Below the pieces are notes generated by a model, which ran no database searches, was not told where the DNA came from, and saw only the letters and a list, made by a program, of their open reading frames with translations. 64,000 nt of DNA from Pseudophaeobacter sp. EL27 (lineage in GTDB: Bacteria > Pseudomonadota > Alphaproteobacteria > Rhodobacterales > Rhodobacteraceae), in assembly GCF_900313025.1 (NCBI RefSeq), contig NZ_OMPQ01000015.1:9775-73774 (forward strand), written 5' to 3'. Below, one piece after another: positions 53,699 to 63,927 of the stretch. The translations under genes and the position numbers were made by a program. Each line of letters starts with the position of its first letter. Within the stretch, counting starts at the first letter, position 1.

Positions 53699-54025
53699 TT
53701 GAGCAGTAACATACAGGCACTTCCATTGACCCGAAGCAGTAAGCCTTCCATAGGTTCCTTTACCTTTTTTGTCGTCGCGCTTGCGCTGGGCGCATATTTT
53801 ACCTTTGCGGCGGTACAGGGTGACTTTGGGTTGTTCAGAAGGGTTGAGATCCAGGCAGAAGCCGGTGAGCTTCGTCTGGATCTTGATCGCCTGAACCTGG
53901 AAATTGCCGCGATCGAAAACCTTACCCAACGCCTGTCGGACGACTACCTGGATCTCGATTTGCTCGACGAACAGGCCCGTTCGGTGCTTGGCCTGCTACG
54001 CGCTGACGAAATCGTCATTCAATAA
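53699..54025 (+). CDS. FtsB/DivIC-like septum formation initiator
   Basis: This 108-residue protein has one N-terminal membrane helix (SFTFFVVALALGAYFTFAAVQG) and a short coiled coil (AGELRLDLDRLNLEIAAIENL), then a compact C terminus with DLLDEQARSVLGL. This layout matches FtsB-like cell-division proteins that bridge the divisome. The start is unsure: TTG at 53699 is used here. Lying between pgk and the pdh operon is a usual arrangement in Rhodobacterales (from memory). Confidence 0.8.
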   Translation: MSSNIQALPLTRSSKPSIGSFTFFVVALALGAYFTFAAVQGDFGLFRRVEIQAEAGELRLDLDRLNLEIAAIENLTQRLSDDYLDLDLLDEQARSVLGLLRADEIVIQ

Positions 54026-54226
54026 ACCCTTTTTGCACCCCTCCTGTGGCACTGCTGGCTGATCCGGCTGTTGAACAGGTTCGATCCTCATGCGACCATG
54101 AAAAAAGAGCGCTGCAGTTGCAGGGTGTTTGACGCGGCATTTATGCCCGCGCCACGGCCTTTTCTGCGGTGAAATGACCCGAGGTCACAAAATGTCTCGC
54201 CAGCCGCGTGAAATTCAATTATGAAT

Positions 54227-54244
54227 TAGTTTAACACTAAACTA
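54227..54244 (+). promoter_or_regulatory. Putative operator upstream of pdhA, shared with lpd
   Basis: TAGTTTA-ACAC-TAAACTA is a perfect palindrome ending 27 bases before the pdhA start. It matches the lpd upstream site (39534-39551) at 15 of 18 positions. Confidence 0.65.
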
Positions 54245-54271
54245 TCTAGCCTCAAAGGGGAGCCCGCACCG

Positions 54272-55261
54272 ATGGCAGCTAGGAAAAGCACAAAGAAACC
54301 AAACGTTTCTGCCGAAGAACTGACAAAATACTACCGTGACATGTTGTTGATCCGTCGATTCGAAGAAAAGGCCGGTCAACTCTATGGTATGGGTCTGATT
54401 GGGGGGTTCTGTCACCTTTACATCGGCCAGGAAGCAGTTGTTGTTGGTCTGGAAGCTGCGGCTGAAGAAGGCGACAAGCGTATCACTTCTTATCGTGACC
54501 ACGGCCATATGCTGGCCTGCGGCATGAATGCCGATGGTGTCATGGCTGAGCTGACAGGTCGCGAAGGAGGTCTGTCCAAAGGCAAAGGCGGCTCGATGCA
54601 TATGTTCTCGAAAGAGAAGCATTTCTACGGCGGCCACGGCATCGTTGGCGCTCAGGTGCCGCTCGGGGCCGGTCTGGCCTTTGCCGATAAATACAAGGGC
54701 AACGGTCGTGTGACCTTTACCTATTTTGGGGATGGGGCTGCCAACCAGGGTCAGGTCTATGAGACCTTCAACATGGCAGCGATCTGGGATCTTCCGGTGA
54801 TTTTTGTCATCGAGAACAACCAGTATGCTATGGGCACCGCTCAGGCGCGCTCCACCTCCACCCCGGACATCTACACCCGCGGCGAGGCCTTTGGCATTCC
54901 CGGCGAAGCCGTTGATGGCATGGATGTTCTGGCGGTAAAGGCCGCCAGCGAGCGGGCCACAGCCCACTGTCGCTCGGGCAAAGGTCCATATATCCTCGAA
55001 GTCAAAACCTATCGCTACCGCGGCCATTCGATGTCGGACCCGGCCAAGTATCGCACCCGCGAAGAGGTGCAGAAGATGCGCAGCGAACGCGATCCGATCG
55101 AACAGGTCAGGGATCTGCTGTTGACTGGCAAACATGCCACCGAAGACGATCTGAAGGCGATCGACAAAGAGATCAAGGAAGTGGTCAACCAGTCCGCTGA
55201 GTTTGCCCGCACCAGCCCGGAACCAGCGCTCGAAGAGCTCTGGACCGATATTTACGCCTGA
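54272..55261 (+). CDS. pdhA: Pyruvate dehydrogenase E1 component, alpha subunit
   Basis: This 329-residue protein decarboxylates pyruvate with thiamine diphosphate, together with the beta subunit. The thiamine-diphosphate motif GDGAANQGQVYETFNMAAIWDLPVIFVIENN runs from GDG to NN. The phosphorylation-loop-like YRYRGHSMSDPAKYR and the start RDMLLIRRFEEKAGQLYGMG are typical. It heads the pdhABC operon, with the shared palindrome upstream. The gap to pdhB is 17 bases. Confidence 0.97.
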   Translation: MAARKSTKKPNVSAEELTKYYRDMLLIRRFEEKAGQLYGMGLIGGFCHLYIGQEAVVVGLEAAAEEGDKRITSYRDHGHMLACGMNADGVMAELTGREGGLSKGKGGSMHMFSKEKHFYGGHGIVGAQVPLGAGLAFADKYKGNGRVTFTYFGDGAANQGQVYETFNMAAIWDLPVIFVIENNQYAMGTAQARSTSTPDIYTRGEAFGIPGEAVDGMDVLAVKAASERATAHCRSGKGPYILEVKTYRYRGHSMSDPAKYRTREEVQKMRSERDPIEQVRDLLLTGKHATEDDLKAIDKEIKEVVNQSAEFARTSPEPALEELWTDIYA

Positions 55262-55278
55262 GAGGGAAGAGATAAGAT

Positions 55279-56646
55279 ATGGCAACTGAAATTCTGATGC
55301 CCGCCCTGTCGCCAACCATGGAAGAAGGCACGCTGGCCAAATGGCTGGTCAAGGAAGGCGATACTGTGAATTCCGGCGATATTCTGGCCGAGATCGAAAC
55401 CGATAAGGCCACGATGGAATTTGAGGCTGTTGATGAGGGCGTGATCGGCAAGATCCTCATCGCTGAAGGCTCTGAGGGCGTAAAGGTGAACACGCCTATC
55501 GCTGTTCTCGTCGAAGAGGGAGAAAGCCTGGATGCCGCGCCTGCGGCCCCCAAGGAAGCGCCGGCGGCCGGGGCACCTGCGGCGCCCGCAGCCGCCGTCG
55601 CTGCTGCCGCGACTTCTGACATACCTGTCGTGGATGACAGCCCGGATTGGCCTGAAGGCACTGAGGTGGTGAAGACCACGGTCCGCGAAGCCCTGCGGGA
55701 CGCCATGGCGGAGGAAATGCGCGGCAATGAAAACGTATTCCTGATGGGAGAAGAGGTTGCCGAGTACCAAGGCGCTTACAAGATCTCACAGGGGTTGTTG
55801 GACGAATTTGGCGCCAAGCGAGTCATTGACACGCCCATCACCGAGCACGGTTTTGCCGGCATCGCAACCGGGGCTGCCTTTGGCGGTTTGAACCCGATTG
55901 TCGAGTTCATGACCTTCAACTTTGCAATGCAGGCGATTGACCATATCATCAACTCTGCGGCCAAGACGCTTTATATGTCTGGCGGTCAAATGGGCGCACC
56001 CATGGTGTTCCGTGGTCCCAATGGTGCGGCGGCCCGCGTTGGTGCCCAGCATAGCCAGGACTACGCTGCCTGGTACATGCAGGTGCCCGGTCTGAAGGTT
56101 GTGATGCCCTACTCAGCCTCCGATGCCAAAGGCCTGCTGAAATCCGCAATCCGTGACCCCAACCCAGTGATCTTCCTGGAGAATGAAATTCTCTATGGCC
56201 GTTCCTTTGACGTGCCCAAGATGGACGATTTCACCGTTCCCTTTGGCAAGGCCCGGATCTGGCGGGAAGGCAGTGATGCTACCATCGTCTCCTTTGGGAT
56301 CGGCATGCAATATGCCCTGGAGGCGGCTGACAAGCTCGCCGCTGATGGTATCTCAGCTGAGGTCATCGATCTGCGGACCCTGCGTCCGATGGACCTGCCA
56401 ACAGTGATCAAATCGGTGATGAAGACCAACCGTCTGGTCACCGTTGAAGAAGGCTGGCCGCAGGGTTCCGTTGGCAGCTACATCGCCTCCGAGGTGATGC
56501 AACAGGCCTTTGATTACCTGGATGCTCCGGTCATTACCTGCACCGGCAAGGACGTGCCCATGCCCTATGCCGCCAACCTGGAACGCCACGCGCTGATCAC
56601 CACAGATGAAGTGGTCGCTGCCGTGAAACAAGTCACCTACCGGTAA
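55279..56646 (+). CDS. pdhB: Pyruvate dehydrogenase E1 component, beta subunit with N-terminal lipoyl domain
   Basis: This 455-residue protein has a lipoyl domain at residues 1-80 with lipoylated Lys in [17 protein letters not shown], an Ala/Pro linker, then the E1-beta core ([66 protein letters not shown]). A lipoyl domain fused to E1-beta is characteristic of alphaproteobacterial complexes. The lipoyl domain is nearly identical in sequence to that of the following E2. Confidence 0.97.
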   Translation: MATEILMPALSPTMEEGTLAKWLVKEGDTVNSGDILAEIETDKATMEFEAVDEGVIGKILIAEGSEGVKVNTPIAVLVEEGESLDAAPAAPKEAPAAGAPAAPAAAVAAAATSDIPVVDDSPDWPEGTEVVKTTVREALRDAMAEEMRGNENVFLMGEEVAEYQGAYKISQGLLDEFGAKRVIDTPITEHGFAGIATGAAFGGLNPIVEFMTFNFAMQAIDHIINSAAKTLYMSGGQMGAPMVFRGPNGAAARVGAQHSQDYAAWYMQVPGLKVVMPYSASDAKGLLKSAIRDPNPVIFLENEILYGRSFDVPKMDDFTVPFGKARIWREGSDATIVSFGIGMQYALEAADKLAADGISAEVIDLRTLRPMDLPTVIKSVMKTNRLVTVEEGWPQGSVGSYIASEVMQQAFDYLDAPVITCTGKDVPMPYAANLERHALITTDEVVAAVKQVTYR

Positions 56647-56661
56647 GGGAGCACGAGAAGC

Positions 56662-57966
56662 ATGCCTACAGAAATCCTGATGCCCGCCCTCTCCCCCACC
56701 ATGGAGGAAGGCACTCTGGCCAAATGGCTGGTAAAAGAAGGCGATACTATTTCATCCGGCGATCTGATCGCTGAAATCGAAACCGACAAGGCCACGATGG
56801 AGTTCGAAGCCGTGGATGAAGGCGTTGTCGGCAAGATCCTGATCCCTGAGGGCTCTGAGGGGGTGAAGGTCAATACCGCCATCGCCGTGCTGCTCGAAGA
56901 GGGTGAAACGGCAGATGACATCGGCGCCAGCGCGGCACCCGCTGCCCCTGCAGCCGCAGCGAAGGAAGTCGCCGCAGCACCCAGTGCTGGGGCGGGTGAG
57001 GCCGCGGCACCGGCTCCGACGGCCCCGGCAGCTGCCGATGGCAGCCGTATCTTTGCCTCACCTCTGGCGCGACGCATCGCGGCAGACAAAGGTCTTGATC
57101 TGGCAGGCCTTGTTGGATCCGGTCCCCGTGGCCGTATCGTCAAGGCAGATGTCGAGGGCGCGGCAGTCGCGCCCAAAGCCGCTGCGGCCCCTGCTGCAAC
57201 TGCCAGCCCAGCTGCTGCCGCCCCAGCCCCGGCTGGTCCCTCTTCTGATATGGTTGCCCGCATGTATGAGGGGCGCAGCTATGAGGAGGTCACTTTGGAT
57301 GGCATGCGCAAGACCATCGCCGCCCGCCTCACCGAGGCCAAACAGACCGTGCCGCATTTCTACCTGCGCCGCGATATCCAGCTGGATGCGCTGCTGAAGT
57401 TCCGCGCACAGCTGAACAAGCAACTCGAAGGACGTGGTGTCAAACTCTCGGTCAATGATTTCATCATTAAGGCCGTGGCCCTGGCGCTGCAGGCGGTTCC
57501 GGATGCCAATGCTGTCTGGGCTGGCGATCGTGTGCTCAAGATGGAAGCCTCGGATGTGGCCGTTGCCGTCGCCATTGAGGGTGGCTTGTTCACACCCGTC
57601 CTCCAGGACAGCGAGCTGAAATCGCTTTCTGCGCTTTCCGGCGAGATGAAAGATCTGGCCGCGCGCGCACGTGATCGCAAACTTGCCCCGCATGAATACC
57701 AGGGCGGCAGCTTTGCCATTTCCAACCTTGGCATGTTTGGCATCGACAATTTTGACGCCATCGTGAATCCACCCCATGCCGGCATTCTCGCCGTCGGGGC
57801 GGGCGCGAAAAAGCCAGTTGTCGGAGCTGACGGTGAGCTGAAAGTGGCGACAGTGATGTCTGTCACCATGTCGGTGGATCACCGGGTCATTGATGGTGCG
57901 CTTGGTGCGCAGCTGCTGCAGGCAATTGTTGAAAACCTGGAGAACCCGATGGTCATGCTCGCCTGA
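56662..57966 (+). CDS. pdhC: Dihydrolipoyl acetyltransferase (E2) of pyruvate dehydrogenase
   Basis: This is a 434-residue protein: a lipoyl domain ([20 protein letters not shown]), a Pro/Ala linker, the peripheral-subunit-binding domain ([31 protein letters not shown]) and the catalytic domain ending [19 protein letters not shown], with the active His in DHRVIDG. It forms the core of the complex and binds E1 and E3. Last gene of the operon; a strong terminator follows. Confidence 0.97.
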   Translation: MPTEILMPALSPTMEEGTLAKWLVKEGDTISSGDLIAEIETDKATMEFEAVDEGVVGKILIPEGSEGVKVNTAIAVLLEEGETADDIGASAAPAAPAAAAKEVAAAPSAGAGEAAAPAPTAPAAADGSRIFASPLARRIAADKGLDLAGLVGSGPRGRIVKADVEGAAVAPKAAAAPAATASPAAAAPAPAGPSSDMVARMYEGRSYEEVTLDGMRKTIAARLTEAKQTVPHFYLRRDIQLDALLKFRAQLNKQLEGRGVKLSVNDFIIKAVALALQAVPDANAVWAGDRVLKMEASDVAVAVAIEGGLFTPVLQDSELKSLSALSGEMKDLAARARDRKLAPHEYQGGSFAISNLGMFGIDNFDAIVNPPHAGILAVGAGAKKPVVGADGELKVATVMSVTMSVDHRVIDGALGAQLLQAIVENLENPMVMLA

Positions 57967-58000
57967 GCCTGTCCTGCCCGGCGACACCCCAGATGCTAAT

Positions 58001-58038
58001 ACCTGCCCGCATATCTCCATGCGGGCAGGTATTTTTTT
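58001..58038 (+). terminator. Terminator of the pdhABC operon
   Basis: ACCTGCCCGCAT (58001-58012) pairs perfectly with ATGCGGGCAGGT (58019-58030), followed by ATTTTTTT. Confidence 0.93.
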
Positions 58039-58141
58039 GGAAGCGCATCAAAAAAAAGGAGGCCTGAGCCTCCCTCATTTACACCCGTGAATCCCTCAGT
58101 GAACTGAGCAACTGCATAAGCTCATTCAGCGATCACAGCGA

Positions 58142-58960
58142 TTATTTGGGTGTGCTATGTTCCGAGAGAACCTGGTCCATACTGATCGAAGGCTGGTCAC
58201 AACCGGCTTCACCAACGATCTTGGCAGGAACGCCGGCAACGGTTTTGCAGGCAGGTACTTCTGCCAGCACAACCGAGCCCGCAGCGATGCGGCTGCAGTG
58301 GCCAACCCGGATATTGCCCAAAACCTTGGCCCCAGCCCCGATCAGCACGCCATCCTCGATCTTGGGATGGCGATCTTCTTCTTCCTTACCGGTGCCGCCC
58401 AGGGTCACCGAATGCAGCATCGAGACATTGTCCCCCACCACAGCGGTTTCGCCGATCACGATGGAATGGGCGTGGTCGATCATGATGCCCCGGCCAATTC
58501 TGGCACCGGGGTGAATATCAACGCCAAAGATTTCGGAAATCCGCATCTGGAAAAAGAAGGCCAGATCCAAATCGCCCTGTTTCCACAGCCAATGTGCAAT
58601 GCGGTAAGCCTGAACGGCCTGGTATCCCTTGAAGTAGAGGATCGGCTGCAGCAGTCGGTGGCAGGCCGGGTCACGGTCATAAACCGCCATCAAATCGGCG
58701 CGCGCAGCGGCAATCAGGTCAGGATCCGAGGCAAAAGCCGTGTCTACAATTTCCCGCAGGATCACCATCGACATCTCATTGGAGCAGAGTTTTGCGGCGA
58801 TCCGATACGACAGCGCCTTTTCCAGCGTCGGATGATGCAGGATGCAGGCATGGATCAGCCCGCCCATAAGCGGCTGTTTTGAAACGGCTTCCTGAGCCTC
58901 GGTCGAAATTTGTTCCCAGACCGGGTCCAGGGGCGAAACGGCTGTGCGCGTCTTGATCAT
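58142..58960 (-). CDS. cysE: Serine acetyltransferase
   Basis: This 272-residue protein acetylates serine for cysteine synthesis. The helical N-terminal domain (LDPVWEQISTEAQEAVSKQP) is followed by a left-handed beta-helix (VDIHPGARIGRGIMIDHAHSIVIGET, VSMLHSVTLGGTGKE, VRVGHCSRIAAGSVVLAEVP-like repeats). ATG 58960 gives the standard start MIKTRTAVSPLD; the longer frame from 59020 is atypical. cysE next to the GTA cluster is an arrangement I associate with Rhodobacterales. Confidence 0.95.
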   Translation of the reverse strand: MIKTRTAVSPLDPVWEQISTEAQEAVSKQPLMGGLIHACILHHPTLEKALSYRIAAKLCSNEMSMVILREIVDTAFASDPDLIAAARADLMAVYDRDPACHRLLQPILYFKGYQAVQAYRIAHWLWKQGDLDLAFFFQMRISEIFGVDIHPGARIGRGIMIDHAHSIVIGETAVVGDNVSMLHSVTLGGTGKEEEDRHPKIEDGVLIGAGAKVLGNIRVGHCSRIAAGSVVLAEVPACKTVAGVPAKIVGEAGCDQPSISMDQVLSEHSTPK

Positions 58961-59106
58961 GGCATGGCGTCCTCTTCTTGCCCTTAGGTTTGCATTTAGG
59001 GGAGAAAAACCCAAGCGCAAACCCTTGATGGAAAGAATTTCAAAATGGAATGGATCGCACCGGCCAAACCCGTTCTCGCCAGGAACACCATCTGGCAGAA
59101 GCGAGG

Positions 59107-59466
59107 TTATGGCTCCGCCTGCGAAATTTGCTTGCTATCCGCAGAGCGGACAAGGCGGCTGTGCAGGCCCGTCAGAACCAGTCGTAAACAGGTGATATAA
59201 TCCGGATTGTCCCAAGTGGGCTCGCTGCAAAGCGGGCCGCAACTGTGCCGCGCCGCTGCATCCAGCGAGCCATTGCCCCAGCGCGGATGCAACTGCGCTG
59301 TACGCGCAACATGCGCCGCCGCCAAACCTGCGCGGTCAAACAGCTGTTGACACAAAACGGTGCGCTCGCGTGCAGGGGCTGCAAAGAGCGCCCGTGCCAT
59401 GCTGCTCACATCCTGTGGCAAAACAGGCAGGCGCGCGTCGGTTTGATCTGGATCGTGATCCTTCAC
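59107..59466 (-). CDS. Hypothetical protein downstream of GTA gene 15
   Basis: This 119-residue soluble protein starts MKDHDPDQTDARLPVLPQDV and has a middle segment FAAPARERTVLCQQLFDRAG. It starts 17 bases after the GTA gene-15 stop and is codirectional with it, so probably cotranscribed. A small conserved gene commonly sits between GTA gene 15 and cysE (from memory). No family assigned. Confidence 0.6.
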   Translation of the reverse strand: MKDHDPDQTDARLPVLPQDVSSMARALFAAPARERTVLCQQLFDRAGLAAAHVARTAQLHPRWGNGSLDAAARHSCGPLCSEPTWDNPDYITCLRLVLTGLHSRLVRSADSKQISQAEP

Positions 59467-59482
59467 CGTACCGGACTCTCTG

Positions 59483-62400
59483 CTATTGGATGGGTTTTTC
59501 TGTCACAAATCCTGCCCCATACCGATCTGACAGCTGCGCAACCTCGACGATATCCCCGATGACTGCCGAATCTGCGCTCTGATCACCTACGCTGTAGATC
59601 CAGCTGGCGGAGTTTACCTCCAGTTCCCGCAACAGGCTGGTCCCACGCAGGATACGGATCCGGTAGGCCTCTCGTGACTCACCCAATGGAATTTCAGCAA
59701 GATCCCAACTGTCGCCTTCAATCCGGCTGCGCCGGATCCAGCTGACCGATATATCCTCGCCAAGGCCGCCGTTGAGACGCAGATGCACCGGCGCATAGGG
59801 GCGCAACCCATTGCCATCAAAGGCCTCAACCCGGTGAATATAGCTCGGGTCATCATAGCTGCGCCGCGCCGGGCCAATCCGGTAGTGGCACGCAATGCGC
59901 CGCTGTGCTGGGGTCAGCGCCACCTGGGAAAGACTGCCATCCAGCAAGACCACATAGGATCCTTCGGGCCAAAGCGCTGGCATCAGCCCATCACTGCCCA
60001 ATTGCCCGCGCAGGCGGCCCCGCAGCATATAGGTGTTGTCACCAACCAGATCTGCCTCGCGAAACTGGAAAACTTCCCAGTTGTCGCTGCTGCCATCCCC
60101 GATGGCCACTGCATTGGCCCCATTCAAAACCGCCAAACTGTCGCGGCTTTGCAAGGCACCGGCGATCAGTTTCACCTGCAGATCACTCCCCAGATCCCAA
60201 CGTCCCGGCGCAGCGGCCTGCAGCGGCGTTTCAGTCAGCCCTATCGTGCTGCGCGCTGCAATGATCTGTTCCAGGCTGTAGTCAGAATCGCTCCGCGCGG
60301 CATAAAGCGCCACGGTTCCGGGCCAGGGAGAGGCGCTCACCGCCAGATGCGGTGCATGGGGGACTTCCTCGCCCGTGAGCAATGGCAGGTCCATGAACAG
60401 TGGCAAGACCGGCAGAGGCGGTTCAAAGGCCTGTCCGGAGGGCAACACGTCAGAGATTTCCGCCGGCAGGTAGACCTCAGGGTCGACCCGCACCGCATCT
60501 ACGATCTGCGACGCCCCCAGCTCCATCCGGTCGAGACGATAGTGCTGAACAAGGGAGGGTCCCCCCGCTGGCTCCTGAGAAGGTTCATCTGCGGGTTCAG
60601 ACTCCAGCTCACTTGGCAGCGAAACAACATCCCCCACCCCCAGATGCAACAATGAGGGCGGAAGCACAAAGCCGGCGGTGTCACGCGAGACCCGCGCCTC
60701 CGCCAGCCAACGTTCGACGATCTGGCGGGCCTCGCTTTGAGTCAGGACCAGGGCCAGCTCGCTGGAGCTCACTGAATGGGTTGTCTCATCCGGCAGGCTC
60801 GCCTCGACAGCTCCGATATCATAGGCCGCCCCCCACTCGATAAACCGCAACCGGACCCGCCCCGCCAACTCAGCCTCGGCCTCGCGGGTCACCTCGATGG
60901 CGCCGTCAAGTTCCTCCTCATCCACCAGCCCCTGTGCTGAGAGCACATGCTGACTCTTTCCCAGGCGCAGACGGAATTCCAAAACCCCATTGCGCTCAAT
61001 GGTGTCAAAGCCATAGCGCAGGGCCAGAGGTTGCAGTGCTGCACGCGCCTCAGCCACGTCGCTGACTCCATAGCCGTGCACAATCCCGTACAGCTGAGAG
61101 GTGTCAATCCAGGTCTGCCCGGCAGTCCTGCAGATCTCCTCCACCACAGAGGCCAGGCTGCGCTGCCCAACGCGGCCATTCAGCCAATGGCCACGCGGGT
61201 AGTTTTCCCCATCGCTCCAGACGGCATCAAGACTGGGAAAGGCCGGAAAAGGCCGGGCATCCCAGGTCCAGACATAGGCATTGCTCATATCCAGCATCCG
61301 CCCCGCGTACTCGCTCGACACCGGGTTATTGTCCCCCTCTCCCCAATAGCCCAGAACCGCACGCAGATATTGCAGCTGCATCAGATCATCCCGCTGACCA
61401 TTGGAATAGCGCGGCAATTGCGATTCAGAGCTTTTGGGGTCGAGAAACTTGTTCGGCTGATTGGTGCCTTTGTCTATCGCAGCGCAGCCCAGCTCGGTGA
61501 ACCAGATCGGCTTTTTCTGCGGCTGCCAGGCGGTCGGCAAGGCCTGACGCACCCCACCGATGCGCTCGTGATGCTGGTTGCCCCACCAGCTTTTCAGATC
61601 CTTGTAGCGCCAGATCCAGGGTTCATAATGGGCCTCGTCAGTGATGGGCGTCCGGATCTGCGCCTCCACGGGCTCAGTTGAGTGGTAATACCAGTCATAG
61701 CCCTCACCGCCCTCAACATTGGCACGCAGATAGTCCAGATCATAGATGCTGGGCGCACCCGCGACACGATCCAGATGATGCCTGCCCTCGCACCAGTCCG
61801 AGACCGGCATGTAGTTGTCGATGCCGATAAAATCGATATTGCTATCGGCCCAGAGCGGATCAAGGTGGAAATAGCGCTCGCCCTGCGGGCTTTGGTAACC
61901 CCAGTACTCGGACCAATCCGCCGCGTAGCTGATTTTGGCGTCAGGCAGCAACAGGCGGACCTGGGCCGCCAGATCCCGCAGCGCCGCAACCGCAGGGAAC
62001 CCGGAAGCCCCGCGGATCTGGGTTAACCCCCGCATCTCTGAACTGATGCAAAAGGCCTCGACCCCGCCTGCCGCCGCACAGAGCGCAGCATTGTGTAATA
62101 TGAACCGCCGCAATCCCCAGTCTGCTGCACCGCTATAGATGACCTCGCCCGCCAGAACAGTGAAGTCCGCCGCCATGGCGCCGCCCATGAAGGCCGCGAC
62201 CTCAGCTTCGGCAGCCAGAGATTGGTCCGGGCTTCCCACCAGTCCCGGTGCCTTTGACAGCGTGATGCGCCCCCGCCAGGGCAGGGACGGTTGGCTCTGT
62301 GCATCGCTCCAGGGATCGGGAAGATCATTGCCCGCCACCTTATCCATCAGGATAAAGGGGTAAAACATCACCCGCTTACCAGCGGCTTGCAACGCCTGGA

Positions 62401-62827
62401 TCGCCTCAATGACCGCCGCATCAGCAGGCGTGCCCCCATAAAGCGCCCTCCCCTCATCATCCTCAGGCACCAGATCGGCACTGCTGCGCGTCTCGCCCGA
62501 GACCCGCCAGGGCATCGGAATCCCCTCTGTCTGTTTCTGCTCCACCTTTGGTTTGATCTGACACTGCCCACAGCGCAGATCATTGCCAAACCAGGAGACA
62601 ATCAGCGAGGCGGCGTCGCAGCTGGGCAGCTCGTTCGAAAGCGCCTCCAGAGAGGTTGCAAGATCGCTTTGACCTGAGGCGGTATGGCTGTTACCGCCCT
62701 TTGCCTGCCCCGGCCCGATGCCATAGTGAACCGCAGTGGTTGCCAGCGCATATTCGCCCGTGCCCGGCATCAAGGCCACCCCCTGCACCAGCTGACCGAG
62801 ATCAAAGGGGTAATCCGAGCGATCCAA
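59483..62827 (-). pseudogene. GTA gene 15 host-specificity protein, N-terminally truncated and fused to gene 8
   Basis: The 1114-residue product matches the GTA TIM-barrel tail-tip protein (rcc01698 type): VQGVALMPGTGEYALATT, VSWFGNDLRCGQCQIKPKVEQ, YGGTPADAAVIEAIQALQAAGKRVMFYPF, SYAADWSEYWGYQ, WFTELGCAAIDKGTNQPNKF and a long beta-rich C terminus. Full-length relatives have, from memory, about 200-300 more N-terminal residues. Here the frame begins at TTG 62827 (MDRSDYPFDLG), directly continuous with a gene-8 segment. The remainder is open to its normal stop, suggesting the deletion is recent or that the gene is still translated. Confidence 0.85.
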
Positions 62828-62982
62828 GACCTCCTCAGCCCCAAGAACCGCATAGATCTGCGGCGGCTGCCAGTTGGCATGGCATCAAACAGATTGCTGC
62901 CCAGGGCGGCCGTTACCGCAGTATCACTGGTCAGATGTTGAAAAACCGACTGCTGCGGGGCAGCGGCAAGCGCATAGGTCAT
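62815..62982 (-). pseudogene. GTA gene 8 (DUF3168 tail terminator) remnant, frameshifted
   Basis: The start MTYALAAAPQQSVFQHLTSD overlaps the gene-7 stop (ATGA) and continues to NLFDAMPTG. The expected next part, QPPQIYAVLGAEEVLDRSD, is present but in another frame, indicating a one-base loss near 62870. The remaining two thirds of the gene are missing; the sequence runs straight into gene 15. Confidence 0.75.
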
Positions 62983-63326
62983 GGGGCCAGCTCCTCGAGA
63001 CATTGACATGTAAGATAGCGCCTGCCCGGATCGGCCTCGCCAACCGCTTCGATGCGAAACAGCCGCTGACCTTGACGAAACCGCTGACCAGGGCGTGGAC
63101 GCGAGGCGCTGCCCTGTGGCATCGCCCGCAGGGTGATCCGGTAGCGCTGCAAGGAGAGGCTGGCGCCCTCCTGGCCAGAGGTGCGACCGGTTTGTGATTT
63201 CAGCTCAGCCCAGATCTCTCCCAGTGGCGCCCAGCTCTCGCTGTAGCCGCCGGATCCGTCGCTGACCCGCTGTGGATCTTCCAGCACCAACCGCCGGTTG
63301 GTTAGGGGCACTGCGCCGCCCATCAT
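62979..63326 (-). CDS. GTA gene 7, head-tail closure protein
   Basis: This is a 115-residue protein of the phage head-closure/adaptor family: LTNRRLVLEDPQRVSDGSGGYSESWAPLGEIWAELKS and YRITLRAMPQGSASRPRPGQRF, then YLTCQCLEELAP. In the GTA cluster it follows the gene-6 connector. Its ATG lies inside the 3' end of the gene-6 frame. Confidence 0.85.
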   Translation of the reverse strand: MMGGAVPLTNRRLVLEDPQRVSDGSGGYSESWAPLGEIWAELKSQTGRTSGQEGASLSLQRYRITLRAMPQGSASRPRPGQRFRQGQRLFRIEAVGEADPGRRYLTCQCLEELAP

Positions 63327-63927
63327 GACCCACCCCTGCCGAGAGCCGCAACAGGCGATACCGCTCGATCAGGCTGACAACCCCAAAGGGCATGCAGCCC
63401 CCATGCAGGGCTGTGTCATCGCGGTACTCGTAATAGTGGGCGGCAAGCATCAAAACCGCCTGAGCCAGATCATGGGGCAAGTCCTCCCAGCTAGCGGCAA
63501 AGCCTGCAGCTAAGGTGATTTCCAGCCGGGCTCCTTTTTGCAAAACAGGCAGGCTTGCTCCCCGTGGGTGCAGGCGTGGTTGCTGGCTGTCAGGCTCCAC
63601 CCAAATGGTATCGGGTGCTAAAACCGTTGTATCACCATCTGCATCAATCAGAGTTGCTGAGGTGAACGTAACAACCGGGGCAATCGGCACCGATGCCCGA
63701 TCCGGGTGACGCCATCCCGTGATCACCCAAAGAAAATCCCGCTGTAGCAGGACTTTGCCGGTTCGGCTTTCGATCGCCGCCAGGGCAGCCCGCAGAAAGC
63801 CGGTCAAAACACTGTCCTGCAGGTCATCTTCGCCAAAGCCGGTCCCCAACCGCAGATGTGCCTTAAAGGCCTCCAGCGGCAGGGCCGTGTCCGGCAGGGG
63901 TGTCACTTCGCTCAACATCATCATCAA
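63205..63927 (-). CDS. GTA gene 6, head-tail connector (phiE125 gp8-like)
   Basis: This 240-residue frame matches the GTA head-tail connector: LPLEAFKAHLRLGTGFGEDDLQD, LRAALAAIESRTGKVLL, and DLAQAVLMLAAHYYEYRDDTALHGG with FGVVSLIERYR. Relatives end soon after RYR, at about 200 residues; here the frame runs another 40 residues through the start of gene 7 (121-base overlap). A TGA in the adjacent frame sits exactly at the gene-7 start, so a one-base change in the G-run near 63330 probably extended the frame. Confidence 0.8.
   Translation of the reverse strand: MMMMLSEVTPLPDTALPLEAFKAHLRLGTGFGEDDLQDSVLTGFLRAALAAIESRTGKVLLQRDFLWVITGWRHPDRASVPIAPVVTFTSATLIDADGDTTVLAPDTIWVEPDSQQPRLHPRGASLPVLQKGARLEITLAAGFAASWEDLPHDLAQAVLMLAAHYYEYRDDTALHGGCMPFGVVSLIERYRLLRLSAGVGHDGRRSAPNQPAVGAGRSTAGQRRIRRLQRELGATGRDLG

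Noticed and set aside
54242-55315. 357-codon minus-strand frame over pdhA
   Set aside because: Antisense to a complete E1-alpha gene, with no ribosome site or recognisable domain.
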